Positions 45,890 to 56,328 of a stretch of 64,000 nt of DNA are shown one piece after another; position 1 is the stretch's first letter, and each line of letters opens with the position of its first letter. The stretch is from assembly GCA_037176845.1 (NCBI GenBank), contig JAYKXP010000082.1, forward strand, positions 1 to 64,000, given 5' to 3'. The stretch is from Paramarasmius palmivorus. Taxonomy: Eukaryota; Basidiomycota; Agaricomycetes; Agaricales; Marasmiaceae. Made by a program: the position numbers and the translations under genes. The notes under the pieces are model-generated. The model was not told the origin of the DNA, did not search any database, and was given only the letters and a program-made list of their open reading frames with translations.

Positions 45890-47240
45890 AATGTCCATAA
45901 GTAGACCCAATAGGTCCAACCTAATATCCGAAAAAAATAACACTCCCATCAATGTACTCTCCACCGCCTACGGCCCACGAACCACACCAGGCTTTGGCGG
46001 ATCCTCATCCGCAGGAAAGACGCCATCCATCCATCCTTTACTTGTCTCCCTATCAAAATCATCCCATATACTCATATTTAACACCATTCCCCGCTTGAAC
46101 GCTTCACCTATTGTGGCTAAACCACCAAAATCGTCGGGCAAACCGTTACCGAATACTTCCTTCAGCGCCGCGCAGAATTCGTCTGTGATCGAATCGTACT
46201 GCTCGAAACCTAGGGAGTTTTGGATGACTCTCTCATCTTGGATATGCATCCTCCGAATCTCCCTTAGTGCCCTCTCATCCTTCTCGGAGGTGAGAAACTG
46301 CGTAACAACCGTCACCTTCCTATTCGTATCCACGACCTTATCCGCTCCTGGTCGAAGGAAAGAGGTGTTTCCAAGACAGTACGAGTTGAATTCGCATCCT
46401 TCCGAGTCACAGATGTCTTTGCAAGACGCGCCGGAGCACACAGTCTGTCCAGGGGCGACATGTATGTGCAGCGAACACCGCAGAGTTCTTGTTTGCTTCC
46501 CAGATTGTCATTTGGGTACAGCAAGACCCGTAGCGTCTGTAGCCTATGAAATCGCGCGTTTGGGATGGAGTCCGGTCTTCTACCTTGGCCTGGTAGTGTC
46601 AGTCAGACTAAGTCAAAAGATTTGGACTCAGACTAGGAAACATACCCATCGATAAACTGCAAACTCCTCGGGCAGGAACTATCGCAATACCCCGTCCCAT
46701 ATCTCCCACCTGCTTCATTCGAGCCTCCTGAAGCCTGTACACCGCCGTCCAGAGGCATCTCGACAAAATATAATGGACCGTTGACTCCACAGGGGAGCTG
46801 GGATGCGTCAACGGTGAGCGTGAATTCTATATTCCGCAAATCAAATGCCTCGTATCGCGCCTCCTCTTCATCGAGGAGGAAAACACGAGAGCCAAGGTTG
46901 ATGTGGTAGTCTCCTGGGGTACGCCATCGTCGGGGAAGGCGTGGTAACACTAATGTGAGAGTACCCCGACCCTTTGAGTGCGCAGTTCTGCGCGCAGGTT
47001 ACTGGGTCAGGGCATAATTCGGTGTCCCAGTATACGTGTGTGCCGGAGTAACAGTTGGTGTAGGCCCCGTCATTCTGCGTCAAGGACGATAGAGCGCGTA
47101 TGGGGCGTACAGGTACCGTTGGGGGAACAGGTGATGTAGGTGAGTTTGGGATGGATTTCGGGAACGATGGTGTCGAATTTTTGACCGTGTGTAATGGTAG
47201 TGGTGAGAAGGGTCAGGAGGAAGACCCTGAGAGTTGTCAT
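45890..47240 (-). pseudogene. GH7-family pseudogene, right copy
   Basis: Homologous to the left GH7 gene from its start at 47240. A deletion of about 17 bases after VLDAE gives a stop in place of WRWLHPPG. A second deletion removes the SPNNDAVKL segment. One extra base after HTCRP shifts frame, and another deletion produces a stop after GVVRGP. The catalytic region reads QMTIWEAN, so it also lacks the nucleophile Glu. The intron position is kept. Confidence 0.9.
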
Positions 47241-48310
47241 TGAGTTGGGTTGGACTAGGTTGAATCGATGGAAGATGGAAGTTGATGATTAACCATGGTC
47301 GGATAAATGGTAGTCATCTTGGATGAAGTGGTTTATTGAGTGTTATATCCGAAAAGACACCGTAGCCCCGTTGATAATATAAGGAAAGCTAGTCACGATG
47401 GTGAGTGTGTATACGAGGCCAAGGGCGACGATTTCTCACCCACCTCTATGTAAGCCCCTTGTGCAGGTCGCGTTTCTTCGTGGGTGTGTTTCGGAATACC
47501 ATCTCGCGATTCTGATTCTGATTTTCTCCGTCTGTGTGCGTAGTTCAGTGAGTAAGTTTTGCGTGTAAATCGGCCTCGTAACGCACCCCAGACCCATTCT
47601 GTGCAAAAGAGTCGACGTGTAGCTACATGGCATGAGCGAAATGAGGCAAAGAACGCAAGCCTGCGCGAGTCAACTGAGATTCGCCAGGTAGAGAAGAACC
47701 GTGTCTCTAGGCTAGTCGATGGTTGGAGTAGCGATGTGGTAGAAAAAGCTACCAATCTTCTTTTTTCATTGGCCTTCCAGGTGGTTGTTGTTGGAACGAT
47801 TGGTACAGTAAACGTATGGTACAGTACCTCAGTTGGGTATGCCCTGGTTTATGACGCCTGGAATGATATCAACATACGCTTAAGGTTCTGCAAAGGGTAT
47901 CAACGCATACCTTCAATCAAACTTGAGATTTGAGACAACATATAGACATGAATCACTGACCAGAAAGATCATCGTCGCAAAAGGGTAAATCGCAAAAGAC
48001 GTCGACGCGACCAATTGCAAGGTCGGCATTTGCCGGCGCAGCCTGCATCAACGGCGCTTTGCTGACCCAACAAATGTTCTTACTCTCCCTTCTTCCTACT
48101 TCTCCCAATTCCTTTCCCTTCCTCCTTCCTTCTTCCCTAATCCAACGCTAAGGCTGACGCTGCGAAATAGATGCGTTAAACAGCACCTGCCGACGGTGGT
48201 ACGTTCCATCACATGACAAAAGTTGTCACCGACGATCATTGCCATCATGACCTCCACCGAAGATTCATATTTTCAAGATCCAATCCAACTACCTCCAAAC
48301 CCTTCAAGCA
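47241..48310. other. Outer right arm and promoter side
   Basis: The counterpart of 9001-9801. A 124-codon plus frame (47559-47933) has no counterpart frame in the left arm and no motif, so it is not called. The arm ends near 48,076; the remainder may hold the promoter of the next gene. Confidence 0.45.
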
Positions 48311-50185
48311 ATGGGTTGGAAGGAAGTCCTCCCCGAACAAAAGTACTACCAATTTTGGAAACGGGTCTGGGTCCAGAAAGAGGTGCCCAAACTTCTTCGT
48401 CCTGAAGAGTTCGCGGATGCTATGGCCGACCCATCGTGTCTAGCCGAAACCTTTCCTACTTCACTCCAGGAAGTCCCTCAAGCTCTACTCCGAACCGAAT
48501 ACTGCAGAGTGTATGATTGGCTATGTGCCCCTGATCCAGACCCACAAGCAGGTGCTATGCGAGCGGCTCGCCCAATAACAGGACATCCCGGTATCGGTGA
48601 GCTGCTGAAGCTATTGGTTGTTGCTTTTGAAGCTAATATCCAATATCTGACAGGGAAAACCATCTTCAGAGAATACGTTCTATATCGTCGATGTGTGGAT
48701 CACAAACCTACCCTATATTTCGATGTTTTGCGACAGATCTTGTATCTGTTCCATGAAGGCGGCGTGTTATTCGTGCCCAAGGGGAAGACCGATTCTACTA
48801 CCCTGGATCCTTTCAACCAGGACACGTGGCTACTACTCGACGGACCCCGACCTGACCGTCAGATGCCTGACGACTTTCTGTTGCCCGAATGTCAACACCC
48901 CAAGATCATATTCACAGCATCCCCATGTCTTGAAAGCGAATGGTTAAGGTGGCACAAGTATCCAATGAACCTTCAGGTGGTGTACATGCAGGGCTGGAAT
49001 GATTATGAACTCCGATACGGGTGCGTGCATCGACTACATAGATAGGTTTTACATCTGACGCTACTGTTCAGGAGTCTTATATACCACATGAAATGGACGG
49101 ATGTCGCTCAACGGCTCCTCGTTGTTGGTCCAATTCCCCGGCATCTCTTTATTCAAAACCAGTACGAGATGCAGTCCAAAAGAATAGACCAGGCAATACG
49201 AGATCTCACATTTGAAAATCTGAAACGTATCCAGGCGTCAGATGTCCTGTACGAGAGCTTTGGCGGCCCCAGAACCCCTCACCACATTCAGTATATCAAC
49301 CGGACAGACAACGAAAATGTTCGTGCAGCCCCGCAAACGTTCCTACTCAGCGAACATGTTGCAAAGCAGATACACCGTCGCCTCGTCGACATCATCTACC
49401 AGTCACGAGCCGATTTCATGGAAAAGCACTCCGGTCCGGGTCAAGAAGCGAACCTATCCAGTCGTTGCTATGAGGCACACATCTTGCGTCGATTAGCAGA
49501 AATGAACGCTGACTTCCAAGTGGACATGTACCGAATGGTCCGCCTTCCGGCCAACTGTTCAACCACTTCTTCTGGTGGCCCAAAGAGGAACGCCAGGCGA
49601 GGCAAGAAACATTCAGCACCACTCGGAAAGCCTTCTGCAGGACGAAATAAACCGGAACCTTCATGGTATACGGCATACGGTCAACCTTCAAAGATGAAGG
49701 AGCTGCACGACCTTCGGTCTTCGAGCGCCGCGGAACCCATCTCCTTGGTGATCAAGCCCATGGATGCTTTCATTTATGAATCTGGCCAGGTCAGCACCAT
49801 CCCGGTTCGAAACCGTGTGTTATATATTCCGCGTATACCCAACGAAACGGCAATCGATGCCTTTTATGTGGATGACAATATACTATGGCTGTTGCAGCTG
49901 ACAGTCGGTGCTAGCCATACGGTCCGCCCTGGTGTCCTATACCTGAAACCTTGGTTTGTAGGGCTTCCGGATGATTGGAGACTCATCTTTGTTCAGCCCT
50001 ACCCAACCTGCATGACAGTCCCTTATGAGCAGAACGTTGCTCACATTCAATTCTTCCATCTATGTATGGCACCTGGCGCTTTGGAGCATCCTATTCCCAA
50101 AGTAGAGGCTAATCTGGATGCAGACGAGCCGATGGTATCTGCAAATGATGATGACGATGAGGAGGGGGAGGAGGGGTCTGGATGA
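48311..50185 (+). CDS. CRN-like P-loop protein with degenerate Walker A
   Basis: Exons 48311-49020 and 49072-50185 join across a 51-bp intron (gtgcgt..ttcag) to give 607 residues. The layout recalls fungal Crinkler-like P-loop proteins: ITGHPGIG (residues 89-96), then WLLLDGPRPDRQMP and IIFTASPCLESEWLRWHKYPMNLQVVYMQGWNDYEL, with a long C-terminal domain ending in an acidic DDDDEEGEEGSG tail. Family members normally read GxPGIGKT. Here it is GHPGIGEL, so the Lys97 and Ser/Thr98 equivalents are Glu and Leu and ATP binding is doubtful. ATG 48311 is the first good in-frame start, but an upstream exon is possible. Confidence 0.7.
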
Positions 50186-51074
50186 TTCATCTCCCGTCTC
50201 GCTGTACCTAACCTAGATATGCAATTTTTATGAACATATGTCTGATAGTCTAGAGATGGTAGTGTCCCTGTGCATAGGCCCGTTTCGTTGCATTTTTACA
50301 TTTCCGAGTCAAGGCTAGGGATTTTGAGAGCCGAGCCTGCCGTATTTGACCTATATAGTTCTCTAGCTTGGACTTCCGTCTTTTCACCCCCTGAATCGAA
50401 GTTCTTCCCTTCTATGGCGTGCTGCCCAATGTCACTCAATAACGCATCATTTGAGGTCAACTATCTCCGACTCGGGTCTAGTCACAGCGGCCAGCCTATG
50501 CGTTTGGATACAGTGATAACTTTGTTCTTCCCAGTAACATAGTAGCGTATATCATTGTTTTGTTTGTATCCGCGCAGAGCGATTGGACGGCAAGGTCATG
50601 GCACACAATGCAATCTTCGCCCTCACAGGTCAACGTGAAAGCTTTGAGCCATACTCAGGGCAGAATGTTGGGTTAAACAGCTCCTTGCGATGGAGGGTTG
50701 GCTGGAAGGAAGGACCCAAGGCACCTCAACTTTTGCCATACAAAACCTCGACACCCCAAAGGCGGCGACAGGTCGACGAAAAAAATCGACCGCAATTTCG
50801 AGAAAGAGGAAGCAACGTTCCGCACCAGCTGGTCACGTTGCAGTATTAGATGACGTTCAAGCGATAGAAGACGACGACTTGACAGGTCCTCCGTTCAAAA
50901 AGCTGAGGTCTAGGGTGACAAGAGGCTGAAATTGCACAGCACATATTCTAGCATTGTACACATCAGTAATCATTATTAATTGTCCATTCGTCGGTCAAAT
51001 TACGAGCAAGCATAAGAATATGATTCGATTCGGTGTACATACGAGTAATGCACGGGATTGGTAGGTATGGCGAA
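50186..51074. other. Mostly intergenic
   Basis: An 80-codon frame at 50690-50929 ends in a basic tail (TGRRKKSTAISRKRKQRS, then FKKLRSRVTRG) and may be a 3' exon of an unmodelled gene. Nothing else stands out. Confidence 0.35.
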
Positions 51075-52933
51075 CTACACTCCCAACGGTACGTTCCCAA
51101 TCCATCTCAAAATTAGATCTAACGCAGCTGATGGCTGGTCGTACGGCGTCAAGTGTCTGTAATACAAAGTCAACTTACATCTTTCTCATAGCTACCCGAA
51201 ACACTCACCCAGCTTCGTATACCCGCACAAAGGTCACATTTCCTGCACCTCGACCAGCGCTACGTACTAACCCAGCCTGTCGGCCGCTTGAGCGATCGTT
51301 CCACGGTCTTAATGTAGCGTTGATGAATTCCTCTCGGAATCGAGTGTCGAGTTGCTCCACCCAGCGCTCGTTGCCCTATCCAAAGAGTCAGCGATCTCAA
51401 GTAAGTTGGAGAGTTGGAGAGAAGGCAAACAGCTTACGATAAAATTGCACACCAGATCTAAATGTTTCAATCAACCGGCTGCGACGAAACGAGGAAGAAC
51501 AGCGCACATACCTGTATCCCCTGCATAAACCAACAGCCTTACGCCGTCATCGATTAGTTCCTTCAAGAGGAGGGCACTATTGTGCATGTCATCCCCTTGG
51601 GCAAAGAATGCCTTGTTCACTTCCATGTTGCAGGACTGGAATGTCCGATTGACGCCTAGTGCAGCTTGATGTTCGGGTACATTCAGCCATGAAGCAACCC
51701 ATTCCATCTCTTCATAGCACATGCCTCCTTTCGAGGGGTCGCATGGTTTACGGACGTCGTAGGGGTTATAACCTGTTTCCGCTACGAAGGTACTTTGAAA
51801 TCAACAAGGGTTCCGGCGGAATCGGAGAAGCGAACTACTCACAGAACAGAGGCTCTGTAATTTGCGACATGCAATATAGCGATGCCTGGATACAGGCGTG
51901 TTTCGACTTTGGGAAGGTATAGCAGCCGTCAATCAACCTTTGACACTTCTTCACCTTCATGCGCAGATCGGTGCACTCGGGGCCTTGAGGATCGTCGTAT
52001 ATCGCGTATGGACCTTCACAAACGTACTCCGCAACGGAGCCCTGTTGGGTTTTGGGATCGGATTCGGCGTTGGCCAAGATGACTGAGGCGAGGTTGATAT
52101 GTTTTTTCGTGCTCGGCATAGAAGAACGTTCCAGCTCCCTGTTCTGCTGATATACCACGTTCGCGATGTTTGGCGCATAGACCCCTCCATAACTTTGTGC
52201 TGCAATATGGAATGGTAGGCTCGCGTATTGGGTAAACCGGTGGAAAAATAGCTGTAGGAACGCGTAAACGTCTTTGGCGCCAGCGGAGCTGGTATCGATT
52301 GTCAGGCCATCTTCGTCATAGGAGAACCCAACTTCGACAGGCTGGTCGAGAAAGATGACGTTGGCGTGTGTGGTCCAACTGTATGGGTTATAGACCGTGC
52401 CATTTCGATGTTCGGCGATTTTGCAGGGACCTAGTTCAACAAAAAGGCCCATAGAGGAACTGCAGCCCGGGCCGCCATTTAGCCAGAGGATAATCGGTGC
52501 ATTCCTGGGGTCGTTCCGCGATTCAAAAAACCTATTAACGCTGGATGAGAAGTGCGAATTCGACCGCGGACTGAAACGCACCAGAAGAAGAGGTGTTTAG
52601 TTTGCGAGATATCGAGGTATCCTGAGTATTGGTTCACTTCTGGGTCGCAAAGATTAGGCTGAGTAATCCGTAGTTGATGCTGGTCAAAAGACGGATGAGA
52701 TACGAGTTCATCTGAGCGGGGTATCATGGTCAGTGCACTGCAAAAGAAAGTTCGGTTCAGACGCACAAAGCATTCTATCCTGACCGACAAACTCCTTTCC
52801 GTCGTAGGGCCATTTTTTTAGGTTCGTCTGAGCAGCGTCATCGAGTAAGGCTGCCTAGAAAATTCTGCTCAGGTGCAGGCAACGCAAGTGCGGTCGAGAG
52901 AAACAGGACATTAATGGGTATCGAAGTCTTCAT
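51075..52933 (-). CDS. Serine carboxypeptidase (S10 family), secreted
   Basis: Starts MKTSIPINVLFLSTALALPAP, a secretion signal. The body has LWLNGGPGCSSSMG (oxyanion region), FLDQPVEVGFSYD and the Ser site AQSYGGVYAP (about 52,169-52,203). The usual motif is GESYGG, so the Glu before the Ser is Gln. Further exons give YAGDTDLVCNFI, with the catalytic Asp, and YEAGHLTPYDQP, with the catalytic His. Introns seen include 52532-52581 and 51782-51842. The signal exon and the next segment (LDDAAQTNLKKWPYDG) are one base out of phase near 52,840, by sequence error, unseen intron or mutation. Otherwise the triad is complete. Confidence 0.82.
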
Positions 52934-53687
52934 GGCAGTCCGAATATAGAGTCACTTGCTGCGGTTTGATTATAGGCTCGAGGCAGCATATGGGGACCAT
53001 CATGGGGCGTTGGGGCAAGGTACGTAGATGTGCAAAGGCGAACTGTATTATTGAGCAGGTGGGCGTCTGTAGCGAAACGTGGAAGCGCCCACGAATTTTG
53101 TTGTGGGAAAGACCAGTCGGCCGCAAGCCAGGCTTGCGGTTTCAACGTTCAACAATATGACTGTTTTTTGCTGTCCAACAAAAACCGGCATACAACAAGC
53201 CTGCCCAATGCCTCGAACAAAGTAAGGGTGTTCCCCATTTTTCGTTTAAATGGGTTCCCAACGTTCCTGGGCACTGTATGACGCGTTTGGTATTATCTCT
53301 TAGTTCTTTTGGCTGATGTCGACTGTCTTCAGGTTCAAACGCTCAGGTTCAAGCTGCGCCGTTTCCGAGATGAGAAGAATCGGAGCACATCTCCAAAACC
53401 CCTCAAATTCGCACCAAAATCGGCCTTTTCCCTTTTCTATACCTGTCGAACACCGCCAGACTGCGGGTAACGGTAATGGTTACGGTAGTGCTGCTGAACA
53501 CGGCTAGTCAAGCTCATAAGGTGCGCATCCAAACTGGAATAGAGCTCATAGAGGTGCCGAGATGCTTTCAACAACTAGCTTTGTCATCTCAAATATTGTA
53601 ATTGTTATTAGCGGACGCAATGCAATTAAAGCTGTACACATGAACGAAAGGGAATAATCTAGTTCACCATCCCCAAGGAAAATGCTA
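52934..53687. other. Intergenic, nothing recognised
   Basis: The upstream region of the carboxypeptidase and downstream of the next minus-strand gene. No supported gene. Confidence 0.5.
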
Positions 53688-55063
53688 TCAATTAACCTCC
53701 ACTTGCACCAAACCCATTAACGCATACGTAAACATGTCCATATCTGAACCGTCAGCAGCAAGAACCTTCTTCTCGTCAAAATCTCGATCCCAATCATCCA
53801 GAACCTCGGCGGCACCAGACATATGTGCGACCCTTGCACAAGTGGCATGCAGCGCCAGCAGCTTCGGGTCAGGCAGGAATTGGTCGGGGTTTCTCTTCAT
53901 TATCTCGATATGAAAAGAAGAACCTTCCACGATGGCATCATTGATTTTGAAAGTAACGATTTTATGAGTGTATTTGGAGATGAATGACGAAAGGAAATGG
54001 TGAATCTTGTACTGCAATACACTTGAATGGACCGAAGCAATTGGTACAAAAGTGGGGCGTACAGGCTGATGCTTCACTTCTGTTGGCTCGAAGCACATAT
54101 TTAAGGCACCAAATAATTCGTGACATGGCGTTTGAAGCGTTAGAATGTTACGCAGGTCATGAACACCATTCTCCTGAAGCAATGTGTCTGACATTGGGAT
54201 CCCAAAGGCCTTGAGGATACTCAGCATCCCACTGGCACGTTGCCTCTACAAAGTCCCCGTCAGTGAAATCTACGGTACCTTAACGATATAGGTTCTCACC
54301 TTGGGTCCGTTTTCCTGGTGATCCGTGACATTTCCAGCACCGAAGATGTGGCAACACTGGGTTGAACATACATCACGTCCATCATGTGGTATACCGTGCT
54401 TCGATACACCCATCTCAAGAATCGAGGTCGCGAGGCATAGAAATCCATTGCGAAAAAGCGCCTTTCAAGGCGCATGAGCTAATGCTGAAAAGGAGCCAAT
54501 ATGCAGCGACGCACCAGGTTCTTCGCGCTCGCATGATCCCTCTTGGACCCGACTAAACTTTCGAGGAGCTCTGCCTTCTGATCGTCGAAAGAGGGGCGCG
54601 AAGGATGATCGATGAGTACTCGGATTAGGCGTTGGTTTATAACGGCGGACTAGACAAGGGGCTGATGAGAGAGGCTACGGTGCCGGAGTAAAAAGACGTA
54701 CAGGCCGCAAATAGCTGGAGATAGCGTTCTCCTAGTTCGAATACCTTCTCATCATTTTCCGAACGACGAATCTCTTCCTCGAGGTAGATTATAGGTGTTT
54801 CGCCCAAGGTGTGTTTGAATTGATGCAGGTAAATCAATAGGTAACCACAATCCGAGCATTTCTCTGTTTTTGGGCTTTTTCGGTGGGCTTTTGGGCTTTT
54901 TCGGCGAGCTGCTGGGCTCTAAAAACTCTGGAATATGCTTCACGCACATGTGGAGAGCAGGATGTGAGTGTAATTTCTGGATCAGGCAAGGGCTCGGACA
55001 TGGGAGGAACGGTAAGTACAAGTACCGGTAAGTTCTGAAAACTTTGGCGTCAATGCTGTGCAT
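53688..55063 (-). CDS. HNH-type protein of basidiomycetes, 5' part uncertain
   Basis: The main 3' exon (54246 or so to 53688) starts RQRASGMLSILKAFGIPM and contains DLRNILTLQTPCHELFGALNMCFEPTE. The exon before it, joined across gtgagaacc..tttgtag, gives DGRDVCSTQCCHIFGAGNVTDHQ. The CCHIF...N pattern and the later DLRN...CH fit the HNH-endonuclease-like domain of a large Agaricomycete family. Upstream exons give VINQRLIRVLIDHPSRPSFDDQKAELLESLVGSKRDHASAKNL and LEEEIRRSENDEKVFELGERYLQLF. The 5' start near 55,063 is not certain. Nuclease activity is inferred, not shown. Confidence 0.65.
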
Positions 55064-55328
55064 CGGACTTTTGAATTTCGGACCTTGTTGGCGCCAAATC
55101 CCGCACTGAAGGCCTAATTTTGGGGACCCGTGAGGTCACGCTGGGGAGATGTTCATTGTTAACCGCCGTTTGGGGCCGTTCAACGTTCACCACTCCTCGA
55201 GTCATAGCTTGACGGGACGTTTGAAACGAAAATGAAAACGTTGAACTTCTACCGCGATCATATTTAGTCTCGAGTATCCAGACTGACGATACTACACCTG
55301 ACGATCGCAAGCGATGTGGTAGTATGTA
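55064..55328. other. Intergenic
   Basis: Short gap before the TA-flanked element; no gene. Confidence 0.5.
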
Positions 55329-56328
55329 GTCTGGTGCACCGGCACGGCAAACAACCGCGCCAGAATTATTCTTACGTAATCATGAAGCTCTTCCGGCGGG
55401 ACTCCCTGCGTCGTCGCGTCAGCTTGTATCTCTACATTTTGCTCAATACAATCGCACCATTTCAATATGTTAACTGTTATATTACAATTCCCAAGTCACC
55501 AATAAACATGACAGGCCAATCAATTGCTTGAGAATACGGGATAACCCAATATAAAGCCCCATCAGTATTCCAAGTTCATCCGACTACCAAAACAGTGATG
55601 GTTGAAGCTTCGAAGGCCCAGGTGTGCGGGTAGCCGTAGAGTGCGATAATAGCGACGTGATCTGGAGAAAAAGAGAACTGGCAGTGGACCCTTATCACTT
55701 CTGTGAAGCTTGGTCGAATTCGCTGGCCCGGTGCAGCGCGCAATTGACCTGGCTTCCGTTGCAAAAGACGAAAACGGTACCGAAGTGTGGGCTTCTTCGT
55801 GACCATCCCTCGTTCTTGTCTCTGTGAAGATGCTCTGGGTCGATGAAAACGACCTGCGGGTAGTTTATCGGTTGTCTTTGGAAATCCAAGAGATGATCAT
55901 GGTGTCGACATAATTCTTCCAGAGTGTTGACATCGTGTCTCGACAGTAGAAAGTCTCTCTTCTCTGAATTTCTTAGTTTAAAGTTTAAGCCTAAGCGCAA
56001 GATAAAAACCACTCAGTAGGTACATAGCATACGCACGATTCCTCTGCCAATCCTTTCGTCTGTTTCTTCCTTGTTCCTACCAAATGAAGTCTCAGACCAG
56101 AATTTGATGCAACGACGAGTGACTGAAGACTTGTGTGAGATTGGAGAGCTTAAATTGGTATAGGAAGGCGTTAGGCTATATTCATGGATACGGGTTTGAA
56201 AGTGGTGGTGAAGTGGAAGGGCTGGTGACGCGGCTGGTTTGCCAGCTGTACCGGTTAACCGGTAAGACTCGTATCCGACGTGATTAGCTAATACAAATCC
56301 TGGCGCGGTTGTTTGCCGTGCACCAGAC
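55329..56328. mobile_element. 1,000-bp TIR element flanked by TA
   Basis: GTCTGGTGCACCGGCACGGC at the left end and GTCTGGTGCACGGCAAACAA read inward from the right end are the same repeat apart from a four-base gap. Similarity continues through CAACCGCGCCAG(a/g)ATT and less exactly to TAATCA(t/c)G. Both ends are next to TA (55327-55328, 56329-56330), as in Tc1/mariner insertions. An inner minus frame of 105 residues (about 55,695-56,012, with VFIDPEHLHRDKNEGW) shows no transposase motif. It is probably non-autonomous. Confidence 0.85.

Larger units (their letters stand above)
40784..48076. repeat. Right arm of large inverted duplication (7.3 kb)
   Basis: Aligns in reverse complement with 8995-17353. 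Gene order here is membrane protein (-), decayed gene (-), LCL3 (+), GH7 remnant (-), the mirror image of the left arm. It is about 1 kb shorter, mainly because the 12.9-14.2 kb block is absent. Confidence 0.92.

Noticed and set aside
8995..48076. Inverted arms as an artificial join of two haplotypes
   Set aside because: The arms differ by several percent with many indels, one unmatched 1.2-kb block and a third fragment elsewhere, and their edges fall at different neighbouring genes. Still not excluded without reads.
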